DNA of 17,494 nucleotides from Bacteroidota bacterium (GTDB lineage Bacteria; Bacteroidota; Bacteroidia; Bacteroidales; GCA-2748055). Both the position numbers and the translations under genes were made by a program. The DNA lies in the NCBI GenBank assembly GCA_024244665.1, contig JAAEOI010000703.1:1-17494 (forward strand), given 5' to 3'. Below, piece after piece: positions 6,185-14,726 of the stretch. The notes below the pieces were generated by a model. It saw nothing but the letters and a program-made list of their open reading frames with translations, was not told the DNA's origin and searched no databases. Every line of letters starts with the position of its first letter. Within the stretch, counting starts at the first letter, position 1.

Positions 6185-8092
6185 TTATTGCGGGTTTTGT
6201 ATGGTTGAGTCAGCCTCGGTACTTCCGGACACGGTTTCAGTTGTTATTGTGTCGGTCGAACGACTTGTACTCCTCACCACCGGCTGTTCTTTCTGCATGA
6301 CCCAGTTTTCATACCATGTACGTTTCACTTCACCTGTCAGGTACTTTTCAATCATCAGGCTGGCAATGGGTGCGGCATAGGTGGTCCCGAATCCCTGGTT
6401 CTCCACATATACCGCGATGGCAATCTTTGGATCATCCTTGGGAGCAAAAGCAATAAAAATTGAGTGATCATTGCCGTGTGGGTTCTCAGCAGTGCCGGTT
6501 TTGCCGCATACCGTTATACCATTGATTTTTGCGTTACGCGCGGTGGAGCCAGGTCCGCCGTTGATCACCAGGTCCATTCCGTCAACAATGGGTGCGAAAC
6601 TGGCCGAATCGATGGAGGTGTAATGCCTGTTGGTATAGACCGGGTCTATGTTATCGACCCCATCGATCTCCCTGACCAGGTGCGGTTTGATGTAATACCC
6701 CCGGTTGGCAAGGATGGCTGTCATATTGGCCATTTGAATCGGTGTAACAAGCAGTTCACCCTGGCCGATAGCAAGGGACCGGATGGTGAGGTAATTCCAG
6801 TGATTCTCACCATACAGGCGGTCATAGTATCCAGCCTCGGGAATGTTCCCGTTCAGCTCATTAGTGAGCTCAATTCCCAGGGGTTCCGTGAAACCGATGG
6901 AGAGCAGGTGATTTCTCCAGTTGGTATATGCATCTGCTGTGGATTTAAATTTCGCATCCTGCAGAATGCGTTTCAGGGTTTGGATGAAATAGGTATTACA
7001 GGAGTTCTGGACCGATTCTATCAGGTTCAGTGGGGTTTCATGCAGGTGACAGCCTGTATGGATATTCCCCACATAGAAGCCGTAGTAACAATGTTGCTCT
7101 GTGGATATCGATATTACTTTCTCCTGGAGGGCGATCAGACCCATTATGGTCTTAAATGTAGACCCCGGGGGGTATTGAGCCATCAGTGCCCTGTTGAAAA
7201 GTGGATTCAGGGTGTCGGTTGCCAGTTCCCCGAAACTGAGTCCCAGGTTCCTTCCCACTAACATGTCGGGTGGGTAGGTCGGAGCACTGACAAGAGCAAG
7301 TACCTCGCCGGTGGCAGGTTCAATGGCCACTACACTGCCAATGTAGGGTTTCATCAGCTGTTCTCCATACTCCTGAAGTCCGGCATCAAGGGTGCTGACC
7401 AGGTTTTTTCCCACCTCAACAGTTTTATCCAGTTTCCCCTCCTGGTAAGATTCGATGGTCTGGTTATGTACATCCTTTAGGAATACATTTTTACCTTTTT
7501 CGCCCCTGAGATAGGGTTCATAAGCTTTTTCAATTCCTGAAACACCGATATAGTCACCCAGTTGATAGTAAACATCCTGATCCAGGACCCGTTGGTCCGC
7601 TTCGCCAACGTAGCCAAGGGCGTGAGAGGCTATAGGTCTGGTGTATTTCCGGAGTGTACGGGTCTGCACATAAAAGCCGGGGTACTGGTACAGTTTCTCC
7701 TGGAGAAGTGCTGCATTTTCGTAGCTGACCTGTTTCATAAAGACCGATGGAACCCGGTAGGAGTATGAACGTGCCGACTCGATCCGGTCGAATACATCCT
7801 CCCGGGTAATGTTCAGGATCTGGCAAACCTCAGTTGTATCAAAGGGCTCCAGAAGGCGGGGTATAAGCATGATGTCGTAGGCCGCCTGGTTGTAAACCAT
7901 GATCTCCCCGTTTCTGTCAAGGATAAGTCCCCTGGCGGGATAGATGACTCTGACACTCTGGGCATTGCTCAGGGCAAACTGTTCATAGGACTTGTCAAGT
8001 ACCTGGATGTGAAACAATCTGATGATATATACCAGGCCAACAAGAATGATGATAACAGCAAAAACGTACCTTCTGTCAGTAAACTGGTTCAT
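6185..8092 (-). CDS. mrdA: PBP2, elongasome DD-transpeptidase
   Basis: PBP2 cross-links the glycan made by RodA. The 635-residue protein (E. coli: 633) has an N-terminal membrane anchor (residues ~9-27), a pedestal domain with YPARGLILDRNG (51-62), then the transpeptidase domain. The three active-site motifs are intact: S311-T-F-K314 with the nucleophilic serine, S364-C-N366, and K531-T-G533. The last ~30 residues are a Ser/Thr-rich, low-complexity tail (RSTSRSTDTITTE and on) with no counterpart I recognise. The ATG directly abuts the mreD stop, and rodA follows after two bases. PBP2 rather than PBP3/FtsI follows from the mre-rodA context and length. Confidence 0.95.
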   Translation of the reverse strand: MNQFTDRRYVFAVIIILVGLVYIIRLFHIQVLDKSYEQFALSNAQSVRVIYPARGLILDRNGEIMVYNQAAYDIMLIPRLLEPFDTTEVCQILNITREDVFDRIESARSYSYRVPSVFMKQVSYENAALLQEKLYQYPGFYVQTRTLRKYTRPIASHALGYVGEADQRVLDQDVYYQLGDYIGVSGIEKAYEPYLRGEKGKNVFLKDVHNQTIESYQEGKLDKTVEVGKNLVSTLDAGLQEYGEQLMKPYIGSVVAIEPATGEVLALVSAPTYPPDMLVGRNLGLSFGELATDTLNPLFNRALMAQYPPGSTFKTIMGLIALQEKVISISTEQHCYYGFYVGNIHTGCHLHETPLNLIESVQNSCNTYFIQTLKRILQDAKFKSTADAYTNWRNHLLSIGFTEPLGIELTNELNGNIPEAGYYDRLYGENHWNYLTIRSLAIGQGELLVTPIQMANMTAILANRGYYIKPHLVREIDGVDNIDPVYTNRHYTSIDSASFAPIVDGMDLVINGGPGSTARNAKINGITVCGKTGTAENPHGNDHSIFIAFAPKDDPKIAIAVYVENQGFGTTYAAPIASLMIEKYLTGEVKRTWYENWVMQKEQPVVRSTSRSTDTITTETVSGSTEADSTIQNPQ

Positions 8093-8596
8093 CTATTTCC
8101 GGAATACAAAAAACTGGCTCAGTACAATGGTTGCGGCGGATAGAACTGAACTGAGGATCACCCGAAGCAAGGTAATTAAAAAATTCTGTAACTGGAACAC
8201 CTCCAGGTAGAAGAGGGCCAGGTGATGCAACAGCACTATGAGCAGTGTATATTTAAGAAACCAGGCAAACCCGTAGTAGTGGATCCGGGGAAATGTTTCG
8301 GGCTCATACCAGTCCCGCGGGGCGAGAAGGTTGAGGAAGTAGGGGCGGACAAATGCAATAAGCACGGTGGCTGCAGTGTGTATCCCAGGGGTGTGTTCAA
8401 ACAGATCGATTCCTAGCCCGAGGAAAAAGCCGGAAATCAAAACGATCCACCGGGGAGTTTCAAAGGGCATCAGCAGGATGAACAACAGGTATGTATAGGG
8501 GACCATGTAGCCACTGATCATCACATTGTCCATCACCAGGATCTGGAAGATGACTACCACAATAAAGCGGACGATATTTCTTGCGATGATGTACAT
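8093..8596 (-). CDS. mreD: MreD, rod-shape membrane protein
   Basis: This is a 167-residue hydrophobic protein with about five membrane segments, the usual size for MreD (~160-175). SGFFLGLGIDLFEHTPGIHT near residues 55-74 resembles the family's most conserved stretch, a Gly-rich helix with an Asp. MreD sequences diverge strongly, so the name rests on size, topology and its place between mreC and mrdA. Its ATG overlaps the mreC stop by one base (TAATG) and its TAG directly abuts the mrdA ATG, implying coupled translation. It links MreC and the cytoplasmic MreB filament to the PBP2-RodA synthase. Confidence 0.9.
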   Translation of the reverse strand: MYIIARNIVRFIVVVIFQILVMDNVMISGYMVPYTYLLFILLMPFETPRWIVLISGFFLGLGIDLFEHTPGIHTAATVLIAFVRPYFLNLLAPRDWYEPETFPRIHYYGFAWFLKYTLLIVLLHHLALFYLEVFQLQNFLITLLRVILSSVLSAATIVLSQFFVFRK

Positions 8597-9414
8597 TATC
8601 CGGCCTGGTCCTCCAGGTTCAATTGCTCCTCCATTTGATAGTTCCGGATTACGTTCACATGGAAAAGTCGTTGAAAATCGGTGGAGAGCCTGACACTGAT
8701 TTCGTAAAAGTTCCCCTTTTCCAGGGAGAATGATTCGATGGTGCCCACCTCGATCCCTTCGGGGAAAATTGAGGAATACCCGCTGGTAACAATAGTATCG
8801 TTCTCCATGAGTTCAACATGGAATGGAATTTCATTTAAACCTGCGAGGAGCGGTGTTTTACCGCCCCATTGAAGAATCCCTGCATAGTTGTTGGACTTCA
8901 TTTTAACGCTGAGCCTGAAGTCCAGGTTGATGACAGGGATTACCGTGGCATAGTGTTCTGAGGTTTCCAGGACAATCCCAACTACTCCCTGGTCGGAGAT
9001 TACCCCCATGTCTTTGAATACTCCGCCTTTCTCCCCCCTGTCGATGGTCAGGAAGTTGTACTGCTTGTAAACACTGTTATGGATCACCCTTCCGGGTACG
9101 AACTGGTACTGGAATGGTTCCCTGAACTCTGAAAGGGCCACCGAGCTGTCGAGCAGCTGTTCCATATGCACAAGCCGGTTTCTCAAAGCCGTATTTTCAT
9201 CCACCAGGATGCTGTTTGTCTCTTTCAGCGACAGGAACTCCCTGGTTCCGTCAACTTTATTGTACATATAACCGGAGATCTGCCTGTTGAGTTCAACGAT
9301 TTTTGAACGCTGAAAGCCGCTGCCCTGTACCATAAGTATAATGGCCACCGTTTCAAGAACCAGAAACAGCAGGAAGTCAGAGTACTTCTGAATAAACCTG
9401 AGCAGTGTCCTCAT
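8596..9414 (-). CDS. mreC: MreC, rod-shape scaffold protein
   Basis: The 272-residue protein has a single N-terminal membrane segment (about 12-30), then a predicted coiled coil (about 38-90, with LKETNSILVDENTALRNRL). A periplasmic two-lobed beta domain follows, with the family-like stretches VIHNSVYKQYNFLTIDRGEK (110-129) and GVISDQGVVGIV (137-148). Length fits the family (~250-370). MreC binds and activates PBP2 in the periplasm. The gene begins 21 bases after mreB ends, and its stop overlaps the mreD start by one base. Confidence 0.93.
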   Translation of the reverse strand: MRTLLRFIQKYSDFLLFLVLETVAIILMVQGSGFQRSKIVELNRQISGYMYNKVDGTREFLSLKETNSILVDENTALRNRLVHMEQLLDSSVALSEFREPFQYQFVPGRVIHNSVYKQYNFLTIDRGEKGGVFKDMGVISDQGVVGIVLETSEHYATVIPVINLDFRLSVKMKSNNYAGILQWGGKTPLLAGLNEIPFHVELMENDTIVTSGYSSIFPEGIEVGTIESFSLEKGNFYEISVRLSTDFQRLFHVNVIRNYQMEEQLNLEDQAG

Positions 9415-9435
9415 ATGTTTTTACCAGTGCCCTCC

Positions 9436-10455
9436 CTAACGCATCAGGAAAGGGTATTTGTCCACATGCCTGAGAGCAATCCCGGTTCCCCGTGCCACCG
9501 CCTGAAGCGGATCCTCTGCAATATGGAATGGAATGGAAATTTTCTCTGCCAGCCTTTTGTCCAGTCCCCTCAGCAGAGCTCCCCCACCTGCCAGGTAAAT
9601 GCCCTTGGTGACAATATCAGCATAAAGTTCGGGAGGAGTCTGTTCAAGCACGGACAGGATAGCTGTCTCTACCTTGGAGATGGATTTATCCAGGCAGTGT
9701 CCTATCTCCTGGTAGGAGATGGGAATCTCAATGGGCAGGGCGGTCATCAGGTTTGGGCCCCTTACGTAAAAGTCCTGTGGGGGTTCATCCAGCTCCGGCA
9801 GTGCTGAACCCACGTTAATTTTAATGTCCTCCGCAGTGCGTTCACCGATTTTGATGTTATGCTGGTGTCGCATGTAAGTTTGGATATCACTTGTAAAACC
9901 GTCACCGGCCACACGAATCGACTGGTTGCAAACAATTCCGCCCAGGGCGATCACAGCGATTTCGGTTGTGCCACCGCCAATATCAACCACCATGCACCCC
10001 TCGGGTGCTTCCACGTCCAGACCGATACCTATGGCAGCGGCCATGGGTTCAAAAATCATATAGACATCACGTCCGCCGGCGTGCTCGGATGAGTCGCGTA
10101 CGGCCCGCCGTTCCACCTCAGTACTTCCCGATGGAATACAAACCACCATTTTCAATGAAGGGGAGAACAGTCGTTTCTTGGTATTGATCATCTTGATCAT
10201 ACCCCTGATCATCAGCTCTGCAGCCTGGAAATCGGCGATAACCCCGTCGCGAAGTGGTCGGATGGTCTTGATATCCTCATGTGTTTTTCCATGCATCTGG
10301 CGGGCTTTCTCTCCAATAGCAATCAGCTTCCCCGAGTGTTGATCTATGGCTACGATAGACGGCTCGTTGACCACAACTTTTTCATTGTGAATGATGATCG
10401 TGTTGGCTGTACCCAGGTCGATGGCAAGCTCCTGTTGAAAAGAAAACAATCCCAT
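9436..10455 (-). CDS. mreB: MreB, actin-like rod-shape protein
   Basis: The 339-residue protein belongs to the actin/Hsp70 ATPase fold. Phosphate-1 motif DLGTANT is at 13-19, VVDIGGGTTE near 156-165 is the phosphate-2 motif, and LAGGGALLRG near 289-298 is the adenosine motif. EPMAAAIG near 137-144 is also typical. The family is usually 330-350 residues. MreB forms membrane-bound filaments that position the PBP2-RodA synthase. The ATG follows the purH stop after only 19 bases, with AAAGGA about 10 bases ahead as a weak ribosome site, and no separate promoter is apparent in the gap. Confidence 0.97.
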   Translation of the reverse strand: MGLFSFQQELAIDLGTANTIIIHNEKVVVNEPSIVAIDQHSGKLIAIGEKARQMHGKTHEDIKTIRPLRDGVIADFQAAELMIRGMIKMINTKKRLFSPSLKMVVCIPSGSTEVERRAVRDSSEHAGGRDVYMIFEPMAAAIGIGLDVEAPEGCMVVDIGGGTTEIAVIALGGIVCNQSIRVAGDGFTSDIQTYMRHQHNIKIGERTAEDIKINVGSALPELDEPPQDFYVRGPNLMTALPIEIPISYQEIGHCLDKSISKVETAILSVLEQTPPELYADIVTKGIYLAGGGALLRGLDKRLAEKISIPFHIAEDPLQAVARGTGIALRHVDKYPFLMR

Positions 10456-10474
10456 ATGAAATATCCTTTAAATT

Positions 10475-11998
10475 TTAATGTTTGAAATGTCTGATTCCTG
10501 TAAATACCATCGCCATTCCGTGCTCATTGCAGTAGTCGATCGACTCCTGGTCACGCACCGATCCCCCTGGCTGGACAACGGCAGTAACACCAGCATCCCC
10601 GGCAATTTCCACACTGTCGGCAAAGGGAAAAAATGCATCGGATGCCAAAACAGCACCCTGTAGGACAAACTCAAAGTGCCTGGCCTTCTCGATACTCTGT
10701 TTCAGTGCGTCGATGCGGGAAGTCTGACCGACACCGGAAGCCACCAGCTGCTTGTTTTTGGCAAGCACTATAGCATTGGATTTGGTATGTTTTACAATCT
10801 TATTGGCGAAGACCAGGTCTTCCATTTGTTCCGCTCCCGGCACAATGGTAGTGGCCGGCTTCATATCCACTGTGCTTTCCACAGCTGTGTCCCTGTCCTG
10901 GAGGATTACCCCGTTCAGAGCGGTCCTGACAGTTTTTCCGGGCAGTTCAGCCTCTTTCTGAACCAGGATGATGCGGTTCTTCTTCTGTTTAAGGATCTCA
11001 AGGGCATCATTGTCATAGCCTGGTGCGATAACCACTTCAAAGAAGATCTTATGCATCTCTTCGGCGGTGGCTGCATCGATGGTCCTGTTGGTGATCAGAA
11101 CTCCGCCAAATGCTGATACCGGGTCCCCTGCAAGAGCATCGTTCCAGGCATCAACCAGCTTCTCTCTGGACGCCAGTCCGCATGCATTGTTGTGTTTCAT
11201 AACAGCGAAGGTCGTATCGTCAAAATCGGCGATCAGGCCCACGGCGGCATCAATATCCAGAAGGTTGTTGTACGAGATCTCTTTCCCGTGTAGCTGCTTA
11301 AGTAGCTTTTCCAGGTCACCGAAGAATTTCCCCTCCTGGTGAGGATTCTCACCATACCTGAGGGAAAGGGAATTGGTCTTGCTCATTTTCAGGGCCGTTC
11401 CGCTATCATTGTCAAAGTAAGAGAAGATGGCGGCATCATAATGGCTGGAGACATTGAATGCTTCAGCGGCAAATGCCCGTCGTTCATCTGGTGAAGAGGT
11501 GCCGCTGCCGGTTTCAAGAAGCGAGAGCAATGGTTCATACTGTTCCATGGAGGCTACCACCAGAACATCCTTATGATTTTTTGCTGCCGCCCTGATCAGG
11601 GAGATTCCTCCGATGTCAATTTTTTCAATAATATCCTGGTCAGCCGCCCCCGAGGCAACAGTATCTTCAAAAGGATAGAGGTCTACAATGACCAGGTCAA
11701 TTTCGGGGATCTCATATTCTGCAAGCTGGTCAAGGTCTCCCTGAATCTCCCTTCGCCCGAGAATGCCCCCGAATACCTTCGGGTGGAGTGTTTTTACCCT
11801 TCCTCCCAGGATTGAAGGGTAGGAGGTGAGCTCTTCAACCGCTGTAACCGGGATACCGAGAGCTTCAATAAAGTGATAGGTTCCCCCCGTAGAATAGAGG
11901 ATTACTCCTAATTCGTTCAGTTTTTTTACAATTTTATCAAGCCCCTCTTTTGAGTAGACCGAGATAAGTGCGCTTGAAATCTGTTTATGACTGGCCAT
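10475..11998 (-). CDS. purH: PurH, bifunctional AICAR formyltransferase / IMP cyclohydrolase
   Basis: PurH carries out the last two steps of de novo IMP synthesis in the cytoplasm. The 507-residue protein has the N-terminal MGS-like cyclohydrolase domain (STGGT at 36-40, GGRVKTLHPKVFGGIL at 65-80) and the C-terminal transformylase domain. LRYGENPHQ is at 213-221, the catalytic Lys-His pair is K268-H269 in KHNNACG, SDAFFPFAD is near 453, and the typical C-terminus is TGIRHFKH. Length matches the family (~510-530). It is the first gene of the mre run, and its promoter candidate lies in the divergent gap with the permease gene. Joining purine synthesis to the elongasome genes is probably a lineage gene order rather than a functional complex. 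Confidence 0.97.
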   Translation of the reverse strand: MASHKQISSALISVYSKEGLDKIVKKLNELGVILYSTGGTYHFIEALGIPVTAVEELTSYPSILGGRVKTLHPKVFGGILGRREIQGDLDQLAEYEIPEIDLVIVDLYPFEDTVASGAADQDIIEKIDIGGISLIRAAAKNHKDVLVVASMEQYEPLLSLLETGSGTSSPDERRAFAAEAFNVSSHYDAAIFSYFDNDSGTALKMSKTNSLSLRYGENPHQEGKFFGDLEKLLKQLHGKEISYNNLLDIDAAVGLIADFDDTTFAVMKHNNACGLASREKLVDAWNDALAGDPVSAFGGVLITNRTIDAATAEEMHKIFFEVVIAPGYDNDALEILKQKKNRIILVQKEAELPGKTVRTALNGVILQDRDTAVESTVDMKPATTIVPGAEQMEDLVFANKIVKHTKSNAIVLAKNKQLVASGVGQTSRIDALKQSIEKARHFEFVLQGAVLASDAFFPFADSVEIAGDAGVTAVVQPGGSVRDQESIDYCNEHGMAMVFTGIRHFKH

Positions 11999-12000
11999 AG

Positions 12001-12030
12001 TGTGGAATTAAAACAATCTTACTAACTTTG
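12001..12030 (+). promoter_or_regulatory. Candidate promoter for the ABC permease gene, overlapping the purH promoter
   Basis: TAACTTTG (12023-12030) is an exact TAnnTTTG on the plus strand, and TGTG (12001-12004) lies 18 bases upstream as a one-mismatch -33 box. Transcription would start near 12037, leaving a leader of about 65 bases. The -7 box sits inside the spacer of the opposing purH promoter, so the two cannot be occupied at once. Confidence 0.42.
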
Positions 12031-12044
12031 ATATTCAATGCAAA
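12014..12044 (-). promoter_or_regulatory. Promoter for purH and probably the whole mre cluster
   Basis: On the minus strand TTTG (12044-12041), a 19-base spacer and TAAGATTG (12021-12014) match the Bacteroidota promoter TTTG-N19-TAnnTTTG with one mismatch. Transcription would start near 12007, only about 9 bases before the ATG at 11998. This is the only two-box match upstream of the purH-mre-rodA run. Confidence 0.6.
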
Positions 12045-12053
12045 AGAAGCAGT

Positions 12054-12077
12054 TTCCGCTGACAATATAAAGCGGAA
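12054..12077 (+). promoter_or_regulatory. Perfect 7-bp inverted repeat in the permease leader
   Basis: TTCCGCT (12054-12060) and AGCGGAA (12071-12077) are exact inverted copies around a 10-base AT-rich loop, ending 24 bases before the permease ATG. It could be a repressor site (half-site centres 17 bases apart) or an RNA hairpin in the leader. No T-run follows, so it is not a terminator. Confidence 0.42.
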
Positions 12078-12101
12078 TAGCAACAAATTATTAATAAAGA
12101 G

Positions 12102-13358
12102 ATGCAAATTCTTCGCCTGATCTGGGAAAGCCTGATTATGGCCGTTCAGGCGGTTACCACAAACAGGCTCCGTGCCTCACTTTCACTTCTTGGAATTACC
12201 ATTGGAATTTTTGCCATTATTGCGGTTTATACCATTGTGGATTCGCTGGAAACAAACATACGTGAGAGTGTGAACAGCCTTGGCAGTGATGTGATTTATA
12301 TTGAAAAGTGGCCATGGACCAATGAAGAGGGACAGGAGTATGCCTGGTGGAAATATATGAACCGGCCTCTTTCCACATTTGATGAGTATGAATACATCAG
12401 CAGGAAGAGTAAAAGTACAGAACACTCCTGTTTCCTTTCTTCCGTTGGAAGAAGGATTGAATATGGCAACAATAATATCGACAGGGCCAATATATTCGGT
12501 GTATCAGATGGTTTCCAGGATATCCGCTCCTTCGAGTTGGAAAGGGGGAGGTACTTTAATCATGTGGAGACCAAAACTGGCAGAAATGTGGTGGTGATCG
12601 GAAGCAAAATTGCTTCGGAGCTTTTTGAGGGAGCAGACCCTGTTGGTAAGTATATCCAGCTGATGGGCCGGAAGGTGATGGTAATCGGCGTTCTGGAGAA
12701 GGAGGGGAAGGGTACTTTCGATGCATTCATCCTGGATGAGGTTGCCATATTACCCCTCCAGTTCTATATAAGTTTTGTTGATGTCAGGCGTGAGTGGGCC
12801 AATCCACAGATCTGGGTCCAGGCGAAAAAAAACGTTAGTGTTGAGGAGCTCACCTTTGAGATCCGGCAGATCCTGAGGGGATACAGGAGGCAGAAACCGT
12901 CGGAGGAGGATAACTTTGCCCTGAACCAGACAAGTTTGATCAACAACCAGCTGGACCAGTTCTTTTCAGTGCTGAAGATCGCAGGATCCCTTATCGGTAT
13001 CTTCTCCATTATTGTGGGCGGATTTGGAATTGCCAACATCATGTTTGTTTCGGTGAAGGAGCGTACCCATATCATCGGGGTTCAGAAAGCACTGGGTGCC
13101 AAGAAGTACTTTATTCTCCTTCAGTTCCTCTTTGAATCCCTGATGCTCTCCCTGGCCGGAGGCCTCCTTGGCTTGCTGATTGTTTTCCTTGGAGCTGGAG
13201 CAATCTCGCTCTCCAGTGATTTTGCTATCAGCCTGACCATCGAAAATATCATGGTGGGGATTGTGATCTCAAGTTTGATTGGCCTCATCAGTGGTATTTT
13301 CCCTGCATGGCAGGGTGCCAGGATGGACCCGGTAGTGGCTATCAACACTACCTTCTGA
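12102..13358 (+). CDS. ABC transporter permease, MacB/FtsX type
   Basis: This 418-residue membrane protein has the four-helix MacB-like layout. An N-terminal helix (about 25-46) is followed by a large extracytoplasmic MacB_PCD-like domain (about 50-285), then three helices near 292-314, 331-360 and 379-402. VSVKERTHIIGVQKALGAKK (312-331) is the coupling-helix region that contacts the ATPase, and the C-terminus PAWQGARMDPVVAI is typical. Such proteins drive mechanotransmission (efflux of peptides or macrolides, lipoprotein release, signalling) rather than classic import. No ATPase or periplasmic adaptor gene is in the window, so it must pair with a subunit encoded elsewhere and its substrate cannot be named. 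It is divergent from purH, and its stop lies 6 bases from the convergent mgtE stop. Confidence 0.9.
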   Translation: MQILRLIWESLIMAVQAVTTNRLRASLSLLGITIGIFAIIAVYTIVDSLETNIRESVNSLGSDVIYIEKWPWTNEEGQEYAWWKYMNRPLSTFDEYEYISRKSKSTEHSCFLSSVGRRIEYGNNNIDRANIFGVSDGFQDIRSFELERGRYFNHVETKTGRNVVVIGSKIASELFEGADPVGKYIQLMGRKVMVIGVLEKEGKGTFDAFILDEVAILPLQFYISFVDVRREWANPQIWVQAKKNVSVEELTFEIRQILRGYRRQKPSEEDNFALNQTSLINNQLDQFFSVLKIAGSLIGIFSIIVGGFGIANIMFVSVKERTHIIGVQKALGAKKYFILLQFLFESLMLSLAGGLLGLLIVFLGAGAISLSSDFAISLTIENIMVGIVISSLIGLISGIFPAWQGARMDPVVAINTTF

Positions 13359-13364
13359 CCTGCA

Positions 13365-14726
13365 TCAAATGAATATGCTGTATAGGACCCTTCCCATCAG
13401 GAAGTAGATGAACAATCCCATGATATCATTCATGGTGGTGATAAAGGGGCCGGTGGCCAGCGCAGGGTCGATCTTTATCCTGTGTAGTAATAAGGGAATC
13501 ATGGTGCCGAAGAGAGCGGCGAAGATGATCACCACGACAAGAGATGAGCTTACTGTAAAAGTGAGTGCCAGGTTCTGGCTCACAAAAAAGTTGTAGAGAA
13601 AAAGGATCCCCGAGAGAATCAGTCCGTTGAGCAGTGCTACTACCAGCTCTTTTGCCAGTTTCTTGGTCGTGCTCTCCAGTCCCAGGCTATTGCTGGCAAT
13701 GCCCTGGACCACAATGGCCGAGGATTGTATCCCCACGTTTCCGGCCATGGCCGCAATCAACGGGATAAAAAATGCCATTTCCGGATTAATCTTGATGTCC
13801 TCCTCGAAGCGGCCGATCACTGCTGCCACGATGACCCCCCCCAGCAATCCTATAATCAGCCATGGGAGCCTGGCCCTGGAGAGCCTGGCCGCCGAGTCGG
13901 TGGTCTCCACATCGGCGGTAATACCCGATGCCATCTGGTAGTCTTTTTCAGCCTCGTCCCGGATCACATCCACCACATCATCGATGGTGATTCTCCCCAT
14001 CAGCCTTCCGATGGAGTCTGTGACAGGCAAAACAATAAGGTCATACTTTTCCATGATCCTTGCTACCTCCTCGGAGTCGGCATCTGTCCGGACCGAGCGT
14101 ACCTCTGCATCGTATATATCCCTGACTTTGGTGGATGCGCTGGCCAGCAGCAATGCTTTGAGCGAGAGTATGCCCAGTAGAATATTGTCATCACTGACCA
14201 CATAGATATAGTAGATCTGATCCAGGTCTTCGGCCTGTTTCCGCATCTCCCGAATACAGGTTGCAACACCCCAGTTCTCATTGACAAGGATCAGCTCCTT
14301 GGCCATCAGTCCGCCGGCCGTATCCTCGTCATAGCTCAATAGGTCGACTATATCCCCGGCCTGTTCAACATCGTCGATGTGGAGCAGAACCTCCTGTTTT
14401 TTCTCTTCGGTCAGCTCACCGATCACATCGGCAGCATCGTCCGAATCCATGTGATTGATGAACTGGCTTGCAATCACATCTGAAGGAAGTGATTTCAGGA
14501 ATGATTCCCGGTCATCCTCCTCCAGTTCCACCAGCACATCCGAAGCCTTCTCGGGATCGAGCAGCAGGAAAAGGTAGGTGACCTCTTCGATCGATAAGAC
14601 ATCATAAATCTCTGCAATATCTGCAGGGTGAAGGTCCTCCAGCATACTCAGTGCGGTAGCATCATCCTTAATCTCGATGATCGATCGCAGGTCGTTCAGG
14701 TATTTGCGTGTCAGTTCAGTGCTCAT
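13365..14726 (-). CDS. mgtE: MgtE-type Mg2+ channel/transporter
   Basis: The 453-residue protein has the full MgtE architecture: an acidic helical N domain (residues 1-~130), a pair of CBS domains (~135-260, ending RITIDDVVDVIRDEAEKDY) that sense Mg2+, a connecting helix, and a five-helix membrane domain (~288-453). Signature motifs are present: PLIAAMAGNVGIQSSAIVVQ (322-341) and DPALATGPFITTMNDIMG (420-437), the latter with D434 at the place of the pore aspartate. Length matches the family (~450). Its ATG overlaps the rsmA stop by four bases (ATGA), so the two are translationally coupled. The end is 6 bases from the convergent permease gene, with no terminator visible between. Confidence 0.96.
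   Translation of the reverse strand: MSTELTRKYLNDLRSIIEIKDDATALSMLEDLHPADIAEIYDVLSIEEVTYLFLLLDPEKASDVLVELEEDDRESFLKSLPSDVIASQFINHMDSDDAADVIGELTEEKKQEVLLHIDDVEQAGDIVDLLSYDEDTAGGLMAKELILVNENWGVATCIREMRKQAEDLDQIYYIYVVSDDNILLGILSLKALLLASASTKVRDIYDAEVRSVRTDADSEEVARIMEKYDLIVLPVTDSIGRLMGRITIDDVVDVIRDEAEKDYQMASGITADVETTDSAARLSRARLPWLIIGLLGGVIVAAVIGRFEEDIKINPEMAFFIPLIAAMAGNVGIQSSAIVVQGIASNSLGLESTTKKLAKELVVALLNGLILSGILFLYNFFVSQNLALTFTVSSSLVVVIIFAALFGTMIPLLLHRIKIDPALATGPFITTMNDIMGLFIYFLMGRVLYSIFI

Noticed and set aside
6464..7261. A 265-codon open frame on the plus strand inside mrdA
   Set aside because: It is a shadow of the PBP2 gene; the translation has no recognisable domain and no promoter or ribosome site of its own.
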